A DNA stretch of 64,000 bases from Enterobacterales bacterium CwR94 (GTDB lineage Bacteria; Pseudomonadota; Gammaproteobacteria; Enterobacterales; Enterobacteriaceae), in contig KZ478067.1 of assembly GCA_002837195.1 (NCBI GenBank), forward strand, positions 62,001 through 126,000, written 5' to 3'. Made by a program: the position numbers and the translations under genes. Positions 43,248 to 52,640 of the stretch are shown in pieces (the first letter of the stretch is position 1; every line of letters begins with the position of its first letter). The notes beneath the pieces were generated by a model. The model was not told the DNA's origin and ran no database searches. It was given only the letters and a program-made list of their open reading frames with translations.

Positions 43248-45431
43248 CTACTTGGTCTGTGTTTTTCGGCGCGTCCGTCCGCTGCGTCGCGTCGGTGCGG
43301 CGGGTTTTTCACGTTTGACCGCCGGCATGTCGGGCGGCACTTCAGGTTGTAACAAGGGAAAAACAGGCAGCGCTGCCAGTAGCCGCGCGCCATAACCTTT
43401 ACTGAGCAATCGCCGGTCATAAATGATGATTTCACCCTGACACGCATGGCTGCGAATCAATCGACCGACTTGCTGAATCAAATTGAAGGAGGCGCTAGGC
43501 AGACTTTGTACCTCAAAAGGATAGCGCTTGAGACTTTTCAGCCACTCCCCTTCGGTCAAAATGACCGGGCTGTCTACCGGCGGAAAAGCGATTTTGTGTA
43601 TGTGAACCTGCGACAGCAACTCGCCTTTTAAGTCCAGACCTTCGGCAAAAGATTGCAAGCCGACCAGAATGCTTTTGTCACCCGCCATCACCCGTTTGCG
43701 GTGGTGTTCAACCAGCCGATAACGCGGCTGATCGCCCTGCACCAACATCATAAGACGTAAATCCGTCAAATGGCTGAGGAACAGTTGCATCGCGCGATGG
43801 CTGGCAAACAGCACCAGCATGCCGCGATGCTTATCCAGCGCGACCTGATGGCGGAAAAAATGCGCCATTTCAGTAATGTGCTCGGCTTCCTGCGCCATTA
43901 AAGGCTCATAGCGCATTTGTGGAATCAGCAGTTTGCCCTGTTCAACATGGTTAAACGGCGAATCAAGGGCCACAAAGCGGTCATCGGCTTTTTCGCTCAG
44001 CCCGGACATCTCCTGCAAACGCTGAAAGCTGTTTAACGATCGCAGCGTGGCGGAGGTCACCACCACATGCGGGATTTTGCGCCACAGCATTTTTTCCAGT
44101 TGGTCACTCACGCGAATACCCGCGCAGTGAAACAGCAGATGCGGCTGACCGTCGCGCAGCTCCCGCGTCACCCATTTCGACACCGGTGCACCAGACGCCT
44201 GCTCCATGGCCGCCAGCCGCCACAACTTGGTCAAGGCATCAAAAGCGCCAAACGCGCGGTTCATCTGTAAAAATGCGCGATTTACCCGCACAACGTCAAA
44301 CTGCCCGGTTTTATCCCCGAGATCGTTGAGCAAGGCTTCAGACAACCCACGTAAGGTGTCACTGAGTTTGAACAAGCGCGCACAGATTTCCAATACCGGC
44401 TCTGGCAGCTTGCCCATTTCAAAGCGAAATTCGCCGGGCGTTCCGTCTGCCGGAAGATAGGGGGCCAGCAGCAGCGACAGCATTTGCAGTTGATCGCGAA
44501 TCATCTCGCAGTGGGTTTTCAGTTTTTCAGCATTGGCGGCCAACGGCGGCGGCGATTTTGGCCGAAACTGCGCCATGCACTGCTCTACCAGGCGACAGAA
44601 AAGATCGAGTTGTAGGCTGACGGCAGCGGGTGTGATATCACCACTCATTTCCAGTTGGTCACGCGCCACATCCGGCAGGTGATGGCCTTCATCCACCACC
44701 AGCAACAGATGTTTCGCGGGCGGCAACACCGATTCACTCTCCAGTGCCGCCATCACCAGAGCATGGTTGGCGACCACCACATCGGCTTCTTCAATTTCGC
44801 GGCGGGCAATAAAAAAGGGACACTGTCGATACCAGTGGCAGTGGTGGCCCAGACAACTGGCTTTGTCCGTGCTTAAACGCTGCCAGAGCGTGTCATCGAT
44901 GGCTTCATCAATATGATCGCGCAGGCCATCCCATTGAAAACTGCCCAGCGCTTTCTCCAGTCGCGAGCACTGAACCTGCTCCTCTTTACTGGCCACCAGA
45001 TCATCATCGAGGTACAGCAGAAGATCGCCCTGCTGACTTTGATCTGCCGCCAGCGCGGCCAGGTTCCGCGGACACACATAGCGGCCACGGCCAAAGGCTG
45101 CCGTAAAGGTGAGTTCTGGGATGATTTTTTTCAGCAGCGGCAGATCTTTGGTAAAGATTTGATCCTGCAAGGCCACATTGGCGGTACTCACCACCAGCGG
45201 TTTATCCTGGTCACGGCCAATGGCAATGCCGGGGATCAGATAGGAGAGCGTTTTCCCAACGCCGGTCGGCGCTTCAATCGCCAGGTGCCGCCCGTCATCA
45301 CCGGCCAGCGTGCGCGCGACGGCGGCGATCATTTCGCGCTGCGGCGCACGGGGAATGAAATCAGGAATTTGTTGTTGCAGCGCTTTATACCACTGCGCGA
45401 TTTGCGCTTTTAACGCGGAAGTTAACGCCAT
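43248..45431 (-). CDS. dinG: ATP-dependent DNA helicase DinG (Fe-S, XPD-like)
   Basis: A 727-residue superfamily 2 helicase. Walker A EAPTGVGKT (about residue 54), DEGHH box (about 247), and C-terminal LVGLQSFAEGLDLKG and QQVGRLIRS motifs. Four cysteines for the 4Fe-4S cluster are present: YVCPRN (about 120) and SCLGHHCHWYRQC (about 194-206). It unwinds R-loops, D-loops and forks 5' to 3'. The C-terminal tail is short and basic. In E. coli it is SOS-induced; I found no convincing LexA box upstream here. Confidence 0.96.
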   Translation of the reverse strand: MALTSALKAQIAQWYKALQQQIPDFIPRAPQREMIAAVARTLAGDDGRHLAIEAPTGVGKTLSYLIPGIAIGRDQDKPLVVSTANVALQDQIFTKDLPLLKKIIPELTFTAAFGRGRYVCPRNLAALAADQSQQGDLLLYLDDDLVASKEEQVQCSRLEKALGSFQWDGLRDHIDEAIDDTLWQRLSTDKASCLGHHCHWYRQCPFFIARREIEEADVVVANHALVMAALESESVLPPAKHLLLVVDEGHHLPDVARDQLEMSGDITPAAVSLQLDLFCRLVEQCMAQFRPKSPPPLAANAEKLKTHCEMIRDQLQMLSLLLAPYLPADGTPGEFRFEMGKLPEPVLEICARLFKLSDTLRGLSEALLNDLGDKTGQFDVVRVNRAFLQMNRAFGAFDALTKLWRLAAMEQASGAPVSKWVTRELRDGQPHLLFHCAGIRVSDQLEKMLWRKIPHVVVTSATLRSLNSFQRLQEMSGLSEKADDRFVALDSPFNHVEQGKLLIPQMRYEPLMAQEAEHITEMAHFFRHQVALDKHRGMLVLFASHRAMQLFLSHLTDLRLMMLVQGDQPRYRLVEHHRKRVMAGDKSILVGLQSFAEGLDLKGELLSQVHIHKIAFPPVDSPVILTEGEWLKSLKRYPFEVQSLPSASFNLIQQVGRLIRSHACQGEIIIYDRRLLSKGYGARLLAALPVFPLLQPEVPPDMPAVKREKPAAPTRRSGRTRRKTQTK

Positions 45432-46020
45432 GACACTCTGAGTCTCTCTTCAAGAGGCGGCATTTTGTCACAGCTTAACCGCAACGTCAGCCCGAATTGA
45501 TCACAGTTGATGGCGATCGCGTATCTCTGCGAGACCTCACACACCCTGCACAGGGATTTGTCCCTCTCGTGGCATCCCCGCGCGCAACCCCTACATTAAC
45601 GTGAAGGTGCAATAGAGAGACCTGACGATATTCAAAATAATGCCGATGGTATGCGCTACGCCTGATTATTCACAAAGGATTCACACCCTCTTGCGCATAA
45701 TAAAAAGATTAAACAGTAAGCGTGTATTTCATCTCGCCTGCCAGATAAAGAGATGTTCCCCCTTTCATTTCAACACAGCTTAACCTGCCACATGTCTCAT
45801 TAATCATTCACAAAAATTCATTTTTTATCAGCTTAAAAAGCCACATAACATTTTTAAATCACCGCCTATAACATTAATTAACGGTAAAGTCACTTTACGC
45901 GACCGGCGCCGCTGATATGTTCAGCGCCACGCCACCACATCGACTAAAGAGAGGTTTCAGCCATACCTGACCTGCGTAAACACACGTTCAGTTAACCTCT
46001 ACCAGGGAATATTTCAGTTA
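45432..46020. other. Intergenic region between dinG and the autotransporter
   Basis: 589 bases with no convincing gene. The first 200 bases are GC-balanced and hold a small AGGGA-TTTG-TCCCT hairpin near 45550. From about 45640 it becomes AT-rich and must hold the promoter of the autotransporter; TATAAC near 45869 is a possible -10 but no good -35 pairs with it. Confidence 0.5.
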
Positions 46021-48264
46021 ATGATTTCAAAAAAAAGAAAAGTCTGTTTTTTACTTTTTTCGCTGTCTTTTTTAATGCCCCCCGCAATCGCGAATGAATA
46101 TATTATCATTGATAATAAGAGTCTGGAAATTGATGGTGAATCGGATCCAGATGCACGCTACCGATTAATTAATTATGGACGATTGATCGGTAAGGGATCG
46201 GTCAGCGGCTCTATCGAGGTAGGTGCTGGCGGTACTTACGCCACGCTGTTAACGGAATCGGATGAAAAAGGAAAAAGATCGGTAATCAATGGCGATGTGA
46301 CGTCTTATGAGAGAGGCATCGTCCAATTAAGGGATACGGATATCACCGGCAGCGTTTATATTCCCGGGGGGAATTTCTTAAGATCTTTTGATAAGAGTAC
46401 GATTGCAGGTTCCGTTATCGTAAAAGACGCCCTTTTGGGGCTTTATTCTTCATCCGTCAGTTCTGTCTTGATGCAAGATTCACAGCTCTTCTTTGATCGT
46501 TCCACGGTGGGGGTGGACGGCGATGCGGAGTTTGCCATTAAGATGCAAGGAGGAAGAGCCTTCATATTTAGTGCTGATATCCAGGGAGATACCTCGTTTA
46601 TTTTAGAAAGCAGCTTGGTAAAAACGTCCCCGGTCGAGATTCAGACGTTTGGCTCTCAGGTTGTCCCCGCGGGCGGAACAGCGTTCTCTGTCAGAGCGGG
46701 AGCGCCACTGCACCCTGGTGAGTTTAATTTAGTTTTAGACGATAATACGCGCGTTTATGCCGAGACCCTGTTGGAATCACAAGCCAACACCCAGGTTAAT
46801 CTTAAGCTCGTACGCAGCCATGCCACAGGCGATATCCAAGCCGATGAAAGCAGTGAAGTTAATGTCAACCTGCACAACGGCAGTACCCTGCGCGGCGCGA
46901 TGCGCAACGTGGCTTCGCTCTCACTCGATGACACATCCGCCCTCACACTCACTGGCGACTCCAACATCGGTGCATTCGCGCTCAACGGCGGGACGGTCAG
47001 CTTTGCACCCACCACCAGTGGAGATTTCCACACACTCACCCTCGATACACTCTCCGGTGGGGGCCGCTTTTCTATGAACACCGATGCCGCTGGCATGCGC
47101 AGTGATTTCCTTGAGGTCTCTGGCCATGCTGAGGGCCACTATCTGCTCCATGTCGCCAATACAGGTGCGGAGCCGGGACAAACCGAAGAGAGCCTGATTC
47201 TGGCGCGCACAGGCGGTGGTAGTGCGGAGTTCTCACTCGATGGGGGGGCTGTCGACATCGGCGCCTGGCAATACAATCTCGTCCGACGGGGTAATGAATG
47301 GGGGTTGGAACAATCCAACACGGATGAGGATGATGACGTCTATCCGCTGCCGCGTCCGGTGCGACGCACCGCCGCCTCGACCGATGCTGTGATTGCCCTG
47401 GCCAGCGTGCCAAAAGAGATGTTTTACGCCGAGTTAATGACGTTACGCAGCGGCGAAGCAAGGCTTGCCAGCGGCCTATGGGGAACCTTTCTGCATCACC
47501 GTCATGATGTGCAAGGGCCCCTGCATGCCGCATGGCATCTACGCCAAAATGGCCTGATGATCGGTTCTGATGTGGTGCGCGAAACGGACGCCGGTGCGCT
47601 TGTAACAGGCGCTTTCATGAGCCAGTCATCCGGTAAAGTCCATCATGCGCGCGGCGGAACCAGCAGCGTCGAAGCATGGGGGGCCGGGGTATACGCCCTC
47701 TTACAATCAGCCGAGGGCAGCTACCTCAGTGGCGTGGTGAAAATTAACCGTTTTGATAGTCAATTATCCGCACAGATGACCGATGGTGTTGGTGTGAGCG
47801 GCCGCTGGCAGAGTTTGGGTTACGGCGCTGGGCTGGAGAGTGGCATTCCTACCCGCCTCGGCCAGGGCGTCACCCTGACGCCCTATGCCGGGCTAACGGC
47901 ATACCAAAACCAGTCACATCAGATCCCGCTCAGTAACGGAATGATCGCGGATACGGGTAACGGGCGATCGCTACAAATTAAGGCGGGAACGCGGCTTGCC
48001 GCACAGTTGACAGCACGCAGCGTGCAAGTTGCGCCTTACATTGATGCCTCGGTATCGCAGGAGCTGGCACGGAGCCGTTCGGTACAAATAAACCGTACCT
48101 ACCACTTTGACTCAGACTATCGCGGGAGCGTAGGTAAGGTGTCAGCCGGAGCAGACGTACAGCTTTCGCCACGGACATCCGTGTGGGCAGAGACGAATTA
48201 TGGCCGTGGGGAACACAGTACGTTTCCGTTAAGTGGCAACCTGGGTGTGCGCGTTAACTTCTAA
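46021..48264 (+). CDS. Classical autotransporter (type Va), pertactin-like passenger
   Basis: A 747-residue protein with a signal peptide (KVCFLLFSLSFLMPPAIA, cleavage near residue 25), a beta-helical passenger (about 30-430, with repeated short strands such as GDVTSYERGIVQLRDTDITG and SLDDTSALTLTGDSNIGAF), a junction (RRGNEWGLEQS, then an acidic EDDDVYPLPRPVRR linker) and a 285-residue barrel domain (MFYAELMTLRSGEARL to terminal GVRVNF). The final Phe fits BAM-dependent insertion. No protease Ser motif is seen, so adhesion is more likely than cleavage. Bases 46021-46780 are clearly more AT-rich and use rarer codons than the rest, as if the N-terminal passenger had been exchanged. Confidence 0.92.
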   Translation: MISKKRKVCFLLFSLSFLMPPAIANEYIIIDNKSLEIDGESDPDARYRLINYGRLIGKGSVSGSIEVGAGGTYATLLTESDEKGKRSVINGDVTSYERGIVQLRDTDITGSVYIPGGNFLRSFDKSTIAGSVIVKDALLGLYSSSVSSVLMQDSQLFFDRSTVGVDGDAEFAIKMQGGRAFIFSADIQGDTSFILESSLVKTSPVEIQTFGSQVVPAGGTAFSVRAGAPLHPGEFNLVLDDNTRVYAETLLESQANTQVNLKLVRSHATGDIQADESSEVNVNLHNGSTLRGAMRNVASLSLDDTSALTLTGDSNIGAFALNGGTVSFAPTTSGDFHTLTLDTLSGGGRFSMNTDAAGMRSDFLEVSGHAEGHYLLHVANTGAEPGQTEESLILARTGGGSAEFSLDGGAVDIGAWQYNLVRRGNEWGLEQSNTDEDDDVYPLPRPVRRTAASTDAVIALASVPKEMFYAELMTLRSGEARLASGLWGTFLHHRHDVQGPLHAAWHLRQNGLMIGSDVVRETDAGALVTGAFMSQSSGKVHHARGGTSSVEAWGAGVYALLQSAEGSYLSGVVKINRFDSQLSAQMTDGVGVSGRWQSLGYGAGLESGIPTRLGQGVTLTPYAGLTAYQNQSHQIPLSNGMIADTGNGRSLQIKAGTRLAAQLTARSVQVAPYIDASVSQELARSRSVQINRTYHFDSDYRGSVGKVSAGADVQLSPRTSVWAETNYGRGEHSTFPLSGNLGVRVNF

Positions 48265-48270
48265 GCCAAT

Positions 48271-48294
48271 GCAGGCCGTGTAGTGGCGGCCTGC
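48271..48294. terminator. Hairpin between autotransporter and GNAT gene
   Basis: GCAGGCCG/CGGCCTGC with an 8-base loop in the 30-base gap between converging genes. Confidence 0.6.
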
Positions 48295-48849
48295 TCATCC
48301 TGTACTTTGTTCCTGGTCTGCGGTTGCCTCCAGGCGCGGCAGCATTTTGTACATAATCCGTGTCGCATCGCGCTCTCCGGTCACCGACAGCGCATAAGCG
48401 GGGATGGTACCCGACTCCTGCCACCCCAGGCTGTCGTACAGCGCGGATGCCGCATCCCCCACGCGGGTATCCAGCACCAGCAACTCGCGCTGGTGGCTTT
48501 GTGCCAACGCCTCGACCCGTTGCATCAGTTGGCGCGCCAGTCCTGTGCGACGGGCCGTTGGGTGCACTAACAGCTTGCAGACTTCTGCGCGATGCAGGCC
48601 ATTCGGCGGCATCGCGGTGACCAACATCACCGTGGCCACCACTTTCCCCTCTTGCTCGGCGACCAACAGATGTTTATCTCCTGCCGCCAGTGCAGGCAAC
48701 TGCTGTTGCCAAAAATGCCGGACGGGCTGGGGATTATCACGCTCGGTAAAACCGATGCTGGCCCCCTCGGTAACACAGCCCCACAGCACCTCACAAAGTT
48801 CATCCAGTCGGGCTGCGGCTTCCGTAGCTTGTAACAGACGGATCGTCAT
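48295..48849 (-). CDS. GNAT-family N-acetyltransferase
   Basis: A 184-residue protein with the GNAT fold: VVATVMLVTAMPPNGLHRAEVCKLLVHPTARRTGLARQLMQ (about residues 71-111) contains the acetyl-CoA Q/R-x-x-G-x-A-like turn, and LYDSLGWQESGTIP is the usual C-terminal motif. It resembles tabtoxin-resistance/antibiotic-type acetyltransferases in general layout, but the substrate is unknown. GGAAG precedes the ATG. It is divergent from mlrA, and the MlrA-type palindrome lies between the two starts. Confidence 0.85.
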   Translation of the reverse strand: MTIRLLQATEAAARLDELCEVLWGCVTEGASIGFTERDNPQPVRHFWQQQLPALAAGDKHLLVAEQEGKVVATVMLVTAMPPNGLHRAEVCKLLVHPTARRTGLARQLMQRVEALAQSHQRELLVLDTRVGDAASALYDSLGWQESGTIPAYALSVTGERDATRIMYKMLPRLEATADQEQSTG

Positions 48850-48953
48850 GTCTGGTCTTCCTCAGCAGATTAAATTGGCGATCGGTCACGCGCTTTTGCC
48901 ATTCTCGTTTCCGAATTTATTCTGTTGTATGAGAAGATGACGCAGGGCTGCAA

Positions 48954-48982
48954 GTTGTACAATGAAAAAAACATTGTACAAC
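48954..48982. promoter_or_regulatory. MlrA-type box upstream of mlrA
   Basis: GTTGTACAATG and CATTGTACAAC form a perfect 11-bp inverted repeat around seven A residues. The TTGTACA...TGTACAA core with 13 bases between matches, within one base of spacing, the E. coli MlrA box as I recall it (TTGTACA-N12-TGTACAA); the wider CarH/LitR group also binds TGTACA-type sites. It lies 50 bases before the mlrA ATG and about 105 before the GNAT gene. Confidence 0.65.
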
Positions 48983-49032
48983 CTCGCATTCGTTAGCCAC
49001 TATTAAGACAGGGCATTTGACAGAGATCATGC

Positions 49033-49779
49033 ATGGCTGTTTATAGCATCGGGGAAGTTGCCGAACGGTGCGGCATTAATCCCATTACATTACGGGCCTG
49101 GCAGCGCCGTTACGGCCTGTTGAAGCCGCAGCGCTCAGAAGGCGGACACCGTCAGTTTGATGATGAAGATCTTGAGCGCATTCAGGAAATTAAGCGCTGG
49201 GTTGATAGCGGCGTGCCGGTCGGTAAAGTGCGCGCACTGCTGGAAGGCGAAGCCGTTAATCGTGACGACGGTTGGCAGAAATTGCAGGAAGAGATTACCA
49301 CCGCGTTGCGCCTGATCAAGCCCAGTAAATTGCGCACCCGTGTGGCGACCATTGGACGCGAGTACCCGGTAGACGCGCTGATCGACAATGTGTATTTACC
49401 CCTGCGCCAGCGTTTAAACCTTGAGCAGAGCACCGCCAAAATTTTGCTCAGTTTGCTCGACGGGGTGTTGATTGACTATGTGAGTTTTTGCCTGGCGGGC
49501 TCGCGCAAAAAACCGGGCAAAGATGCCCTGCTGGTGGGCTGGCACTGCAAAGACCGTACGCGTTTGTGGCTGGAGGCCTGGCGCTTCTCGCAAGCCGGTT
49601 GGCGCATTGATGTGTTGGCAGAGCCGCTGGACATCCTGCGCCCGGATCTGTTTGCCGGACAGCATCTGGTGATTTACAGCGACAAGCCCCTGACCCGGCC
49701 ACAGTTAGCACAGGTAACCGAGTGGCAACAGCAGGGTTACGCGCTCACGCTAAGCAGTGAACCCGGTATCGCCACGTGA
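49033..49779 (+). CDS. mlrA: MerR-family regulator MlrA
   Basis: A 248-residue regulator with the MlrA/CarA-type HTH at its start: YSIGEVAERCGINPITLRAW then QRRYGLLKPQRSEGGHRQF (residues 4-43), closely similar to E. coli MlrA (243). The C-terminal effector part lacks the clear B12-binding residues of CarH, as in MlrA. In E. coli MlrA activates csgD (curli and cellulose). Here it sits directly beside the carotenoid genes and shares a locus with bglX (12 kb away), as E. coli mlrA does. A probable MlrA box is 50 bases upstream, which suggests autoregulation. Confidence 0.92.
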   Translation: MAVYSIGEVAERCGINPITLRAWQRRYGLLKPQRSEGGHRQFDDEDLERIQEIKRWVDSGVPVGKVRALLEGEAVNRDDGWQKLQEEITTALRLIKPSKLRTRVATIGREYPVDALIDNVYLPLRQRLNLEQSTAKILLSLLDGVLIDYVSFCLAGSRKKPGKDALLVGWHCKDRTRLWLEAWRFSQAGWRIDVLAEPLDILRPDLFAGQHLVIYSDKPLTRPQLAQVTEWQQQGYALTLSSEPGIAT

Positions 49780-49789
49780 TGAGGTGTTA

Positions 49790-50332
49790 ATGGCGCGAAC
49801 AAGGATGTGGCAGGCGCTGTTAGCAGGATTATGCTGCACAGCGGGCAGTGCAGCAGCAGACACCCCTGTCGCGCCCGGCGAATTGCTGTATCAGCATAAC
49901 GCCATGGCACTGCGCCCCTGGCACAGCGACAGGTTGCTGGGCAAAGTCAGTGTCATATTACATCTGGCAGGACGCCCAGGCACACAAGCGATCAATTTGT
50001 CGGTGATTAATGCGATTCAGTCGGCAAAGTTTCCTGAAAATAATTATCAGTTGGTGACGATTATTAATCTGGCCGATGCGATTCCGGGCAGCCAGTATTT
50101 CGTTCGCCGCGCGCTGGAAAATGTCAAAAAAGAGACACCAACGGCCAATGTGATATTAGATGATGACGGACAGTTGAAACACAACTGGCAACTTATTGAC
50201 GGACAATCGGCGCTGCTCATCACCGATAAAACAGGAAAAATTCAATACGTTAGAGACGGAAAACTTAACGAAAACGATATTCATGATGTCGTAAAGTTAA
50301 TTCACACATTATTAATCGCTCCCGCCGCATAA
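49790..50332 (+). CDS. YtfJ-family periplasmic thioredoxin-fold protein
   Basis: A 180-residue protein with a signal peptide (MARTRMWQALLAGLCCTAGS, cleavage near AAA/ADT at 24). The mature part follows YtfJ: LLGKVSVILHLAGRPGTQ, IQSAKFPENNYQLVTIINLADAIPGSQYFVRRALE, and a C-terminal ILDDDGQLKHNWQL. It has no CxxC motif, so a redox role is unlikely. Function unknown. The start is the ATG at 49790 with GAGG seven bases before it and the signal peptide behind it; it lies 11 bases after the mlrA stop, so it may be co-transcribed with mlrA. Confidence 0.82.
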   Translation: MARTRMWQALLAGLCCTAGSAAADTPVAPGELLYQHNAMALRPWHSDRLLGKVSVILHLAGRPGTQAINLSVINAIQSAKFPENNYQLVTIINLADAIPGSQYFVRRALENVKKETPTANVILDDDGQLKHNWQLIDGQSALLITDKTGKIQYVRDGKLNENDIHDVVKLIHTLLIAPAA

Positions 50333-50550
50333 TATTTTATCCTGCATCGCGCCATTTTGTGCGCTCGCCGAACAGAATGCGTTTAAATTAATGTAAATCT
50401 GCCTCGCTCACTAGCAAAACGTTCACCCTGCCACTACGCTTTTTAATATTACTTCGCACTGTCGATCAGCAACCGCGTGTTTTAACGCGTATTCACGATG
50501 CGTGTTATCCGCATCCCGGCCCGTGACGTTAACCTGCTGGAATCATCTTT

Positions 50551-51459
50551 ATGAGCGTCAATGCAGAACGAATCATCAGTGAAGAAGAGCGCCTGCTGGC
50601 TCTACAGGACACCTTGCAATTACACCTTGAGCAGGTCATGCCTGCAGGGGCACAGGATGATGCCATTATGGCGGCGATGCGCGCAGCAACGCTGGTGCCC
50701 GGTAAACGTATCCGCCCGACCCTGTTAATGTTGACGGTGCAAGATTTGGGCGGTAACCCGTGGCACGCAGATGTTCTGCATTTTGCGGCCGCCATTGAGA
50801 TGGTGCATGCGGCGTCTTTGATCCTCGACGATCTGCCGTGTATGGATAACGCCACGACCCGGCGGGGCCAACCGGCGTTGCACTGTCAGTTTGGCGAAAG
50901 CGTCACCATTCTGGCGGCCATCGCGCTGCTCAGTCGCGCTTTTGAGCTACTGGCCACCACCGCACTGCCTGCCGAGGCAAAGGCCGAAGCCGTCAGCGAG
51001 CTCTCACGCGCTGTCGGTCAGCAGGGCCTGGTGCAGGGACAGTTTCGCGATCTCACCGGCGCGCCTCGCGCCGTTGACAGCAGCGCGGTGACCACCACCA
51101 ACGATTTAAAAACCGGTGTGCTGTTTGAAGCCACTTTTCAACTGGCCGCGATTGCCAGTGGTGCCTCTGCACAAAGCCGCCAGCAGCTACGTGAAGCCTC
51201 AGCGCATATGGGGCAAGCCTTTCAATTGCTCGACGATCTCAATGATGAGCGGCAAGATACCGGCAAAGATGCCTGTCAGGATCGCGGTAAATCCACGCTG
51301 GTCAATCTGCTGGGCGTCAGCAAAGTGCGTCAACGCTTGCAGCGCCACATCCAGCGTATTGGGTCGCATCTCGATGCAGCCTGCCAGGGCCCCAATGCCG
51401 CGGGACGCTTTCTGCATCTCTGGTTTCACAAGCAACTGGCGAGGACATTTTCTTCGTGA
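50551..51459 (+). CDS. crtE: Geranylgeranyl diphosphate synthase CrtE
   Basis: A 302-residue trans-isoprenyl diphosphate synthase with both aspartate-rich motifs: DDLPCMD (residues 93-99) and DDLNDERQD (about 229). GKRIRPTLLML is the typical first helix. It makes C20 geranylgeranyl diphosphate from farnesyl and isopentenyl diphosphates. It opens a four-gene overlapping operon, crtEYIB, and overlaps crtY by 4 bases. The 218-base gap before it holds no clear MlrA-type box. The glucosyltransferase gene crtX, normally next in Pantoea clusters, is missing. Confidence 0.97.
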   Translation: MSVNAERIISEEERLLALQDTLQLHLEQVMPAGAQDDAIMAAMRAATLVPGKRIRPTLLMLTVQDLGGNPWHADVLHFAAAIEMVHAASLILDDLPCMDNATTRRGQPALHCQFGESVTILAAIALLSRAFELLATTALPAEAKAEAVSELSRAVGQQGLVQGQFRDLTGAPRAVDSSAVTTTNDLKTGVLFEATFQLAAIASGASAQSRQQLREASAHMGQAFQLLDDLNDERQDTGKDACQDRGKSTLVNLLGVSKVRQRLQRHIQRIGSHLDAACQGPNAAGRFLHLWFHKQLARTFSS

Positions 51460-52640
51460 GCGCAGCCAAACCGGCATGGGATATGATTTTGGTAGGGGCC
51501 GGATTGGCGAATGGCTTGATAGCCCTGCGGCTGCTTGAGAAGCGTCCTGACATACGCTTGTTGGTGATTGAAAGCGGCCCTCACGCGGGTGGCAATCACA
51601 CCTGGTCTTTTCATCAACACGATCTTACCCCGGCACAGCACGTCTGGATGGCGCCCCTGATTAGTCATCGTTGGCCGGGTTATGACGTGCGCTTCCCCCG
51701 GCACGCGCGCACTCTGCAGCAAGGCTATTACAGTATCACCTCCACGCACTTTGCCGCCCATTTGCAAGCGCAATTGGGTGACAGGCTGCGACTGGCAACC
51801 GAGGTGATAACCGTTGCTCCGCAGCAGGTAACCCTGCGGGATGGCACTACGCTCACGGCTGCAGCAGTCATTGATGGGCGCGGAAACCTCTCCAACCCTC
51901 ATCTGACATTGGGGGTGCAGGCCTTTTTGGGACAAGAGTGGACGTTGGCTGCTCCACACGGCCTACAACACCCCATTTTGATGGATGCCACTGTCGCGCA
52001 ACAAGGAGGCTATCGGTTTGTCTATACCCTGCCCTTAAGCCCGACGCGTCTGCTGATTGAAGACACCCACTACCGAGACGCCGCGCCTGCTGATGTCACC
52101 GCATTGCGCCCCGCTATCGCGGCCTATGCGCAGCAACAAGGCTGGCTGTTACAGCAGCTAATCCGTGAAGAACAAGGTGCGCTCCCGCTGACGCTGGCAG
52201 GCGATGTCGCGGCATTCTGGCACCACCACGCCGGGCAACCCGTGAGCGGCTTGCGGGCCGGACTGTTTCATCCCGTCACCGGCTACTCGCTGCCCGATGC
52301 GGTGCGGCTGGCGGAGCGCATCGCCGCACACCCTTCGCTAACGGCAGACGCGCTGTTTAGCGTTTTACAGCATCACGCCACGCAACAGTGGCAGCAGCAA
52401 CGTTTTCTGCGCATGCTCAATCGTATGCTGTTTTGGGCCGCCGAACCGGAGCAACGCTGGCGCGTCATGCAGCGTTTCTACCAACTCCCGGCGGCCTTAA
52501 TTGCGCGCTTCTATGCCGGACAATTAACCGCGGCTGATAAAGCACGCTTGCTGATCGGCAAACCCCCTGTTCCCCTGCTTGCCGCCCTGCGTGCCATCAC
52601 GCAGCGGCAGGCTTCCCAACGAGAAACCTGTCATGAATGA
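51456..52640 (+). CDS. crtY: Lycopene beta-cyclase CrtY
   Basis: A 394-residue flavoprotein: the dinucleotide motif DMILVGAGLANGLIALRL at the N-terminus, HTWSFHQHDL, and PVSGLRAGLFHPVTGYSLPDAVRL are CrtY signatures. It cyclises both ends of lycopene to beta-carotene. The start is the GTG overlapping the crtE stop (GTGA). The frame runs directly into crtI with an 8-base overlap. Confidence 0.95.
   Translation: MSAAKPAWDMILVGAGLANGLIALRLLEKRPDIRLLVIESGPHAGGNHTWSFHQHDLTPAQHVWMAPLISHRWPGYDVRFPRHARTLQQGYYSITSTHFAAHLQAQLGDRLRLATEVITVAPQQVTLRDGTTLTAAAVIDGRGNLSNPHLTLGVQAFLGQEWTLAAPHGLQHPILMDATVAQQGGYRFVYTLPLSPTRLLIEDTHYRDAAPADVTALRPAIAAYAQQQGWLLQQLIREEQGALPLTLAGDVAAFWHHHAGQPVSGLRAGLFHPVTGYSLPDAVRLAERIAAHPSLTADALFSVLQHHATQQWQQQRFLRMLNRMLFWAAEPEQRWRVMQRFYQLPAALIARFYAGQLTAADKARLLIGKPPVPLLAALRAITQRQASQRETCHE

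Noticed and set aside
45432-45500. LexA box before dinG
   Set aside because: I looked for CTGT-N8-ACAG and found no convincing match, so SOS control cannot be claimed from this sequence.
50333-50550. MlrA-type operator before crtE
   Set aside because: No TGTACA half-sites were found in the gap, so direct control of crtE by MlrA is not supported by the sequence.
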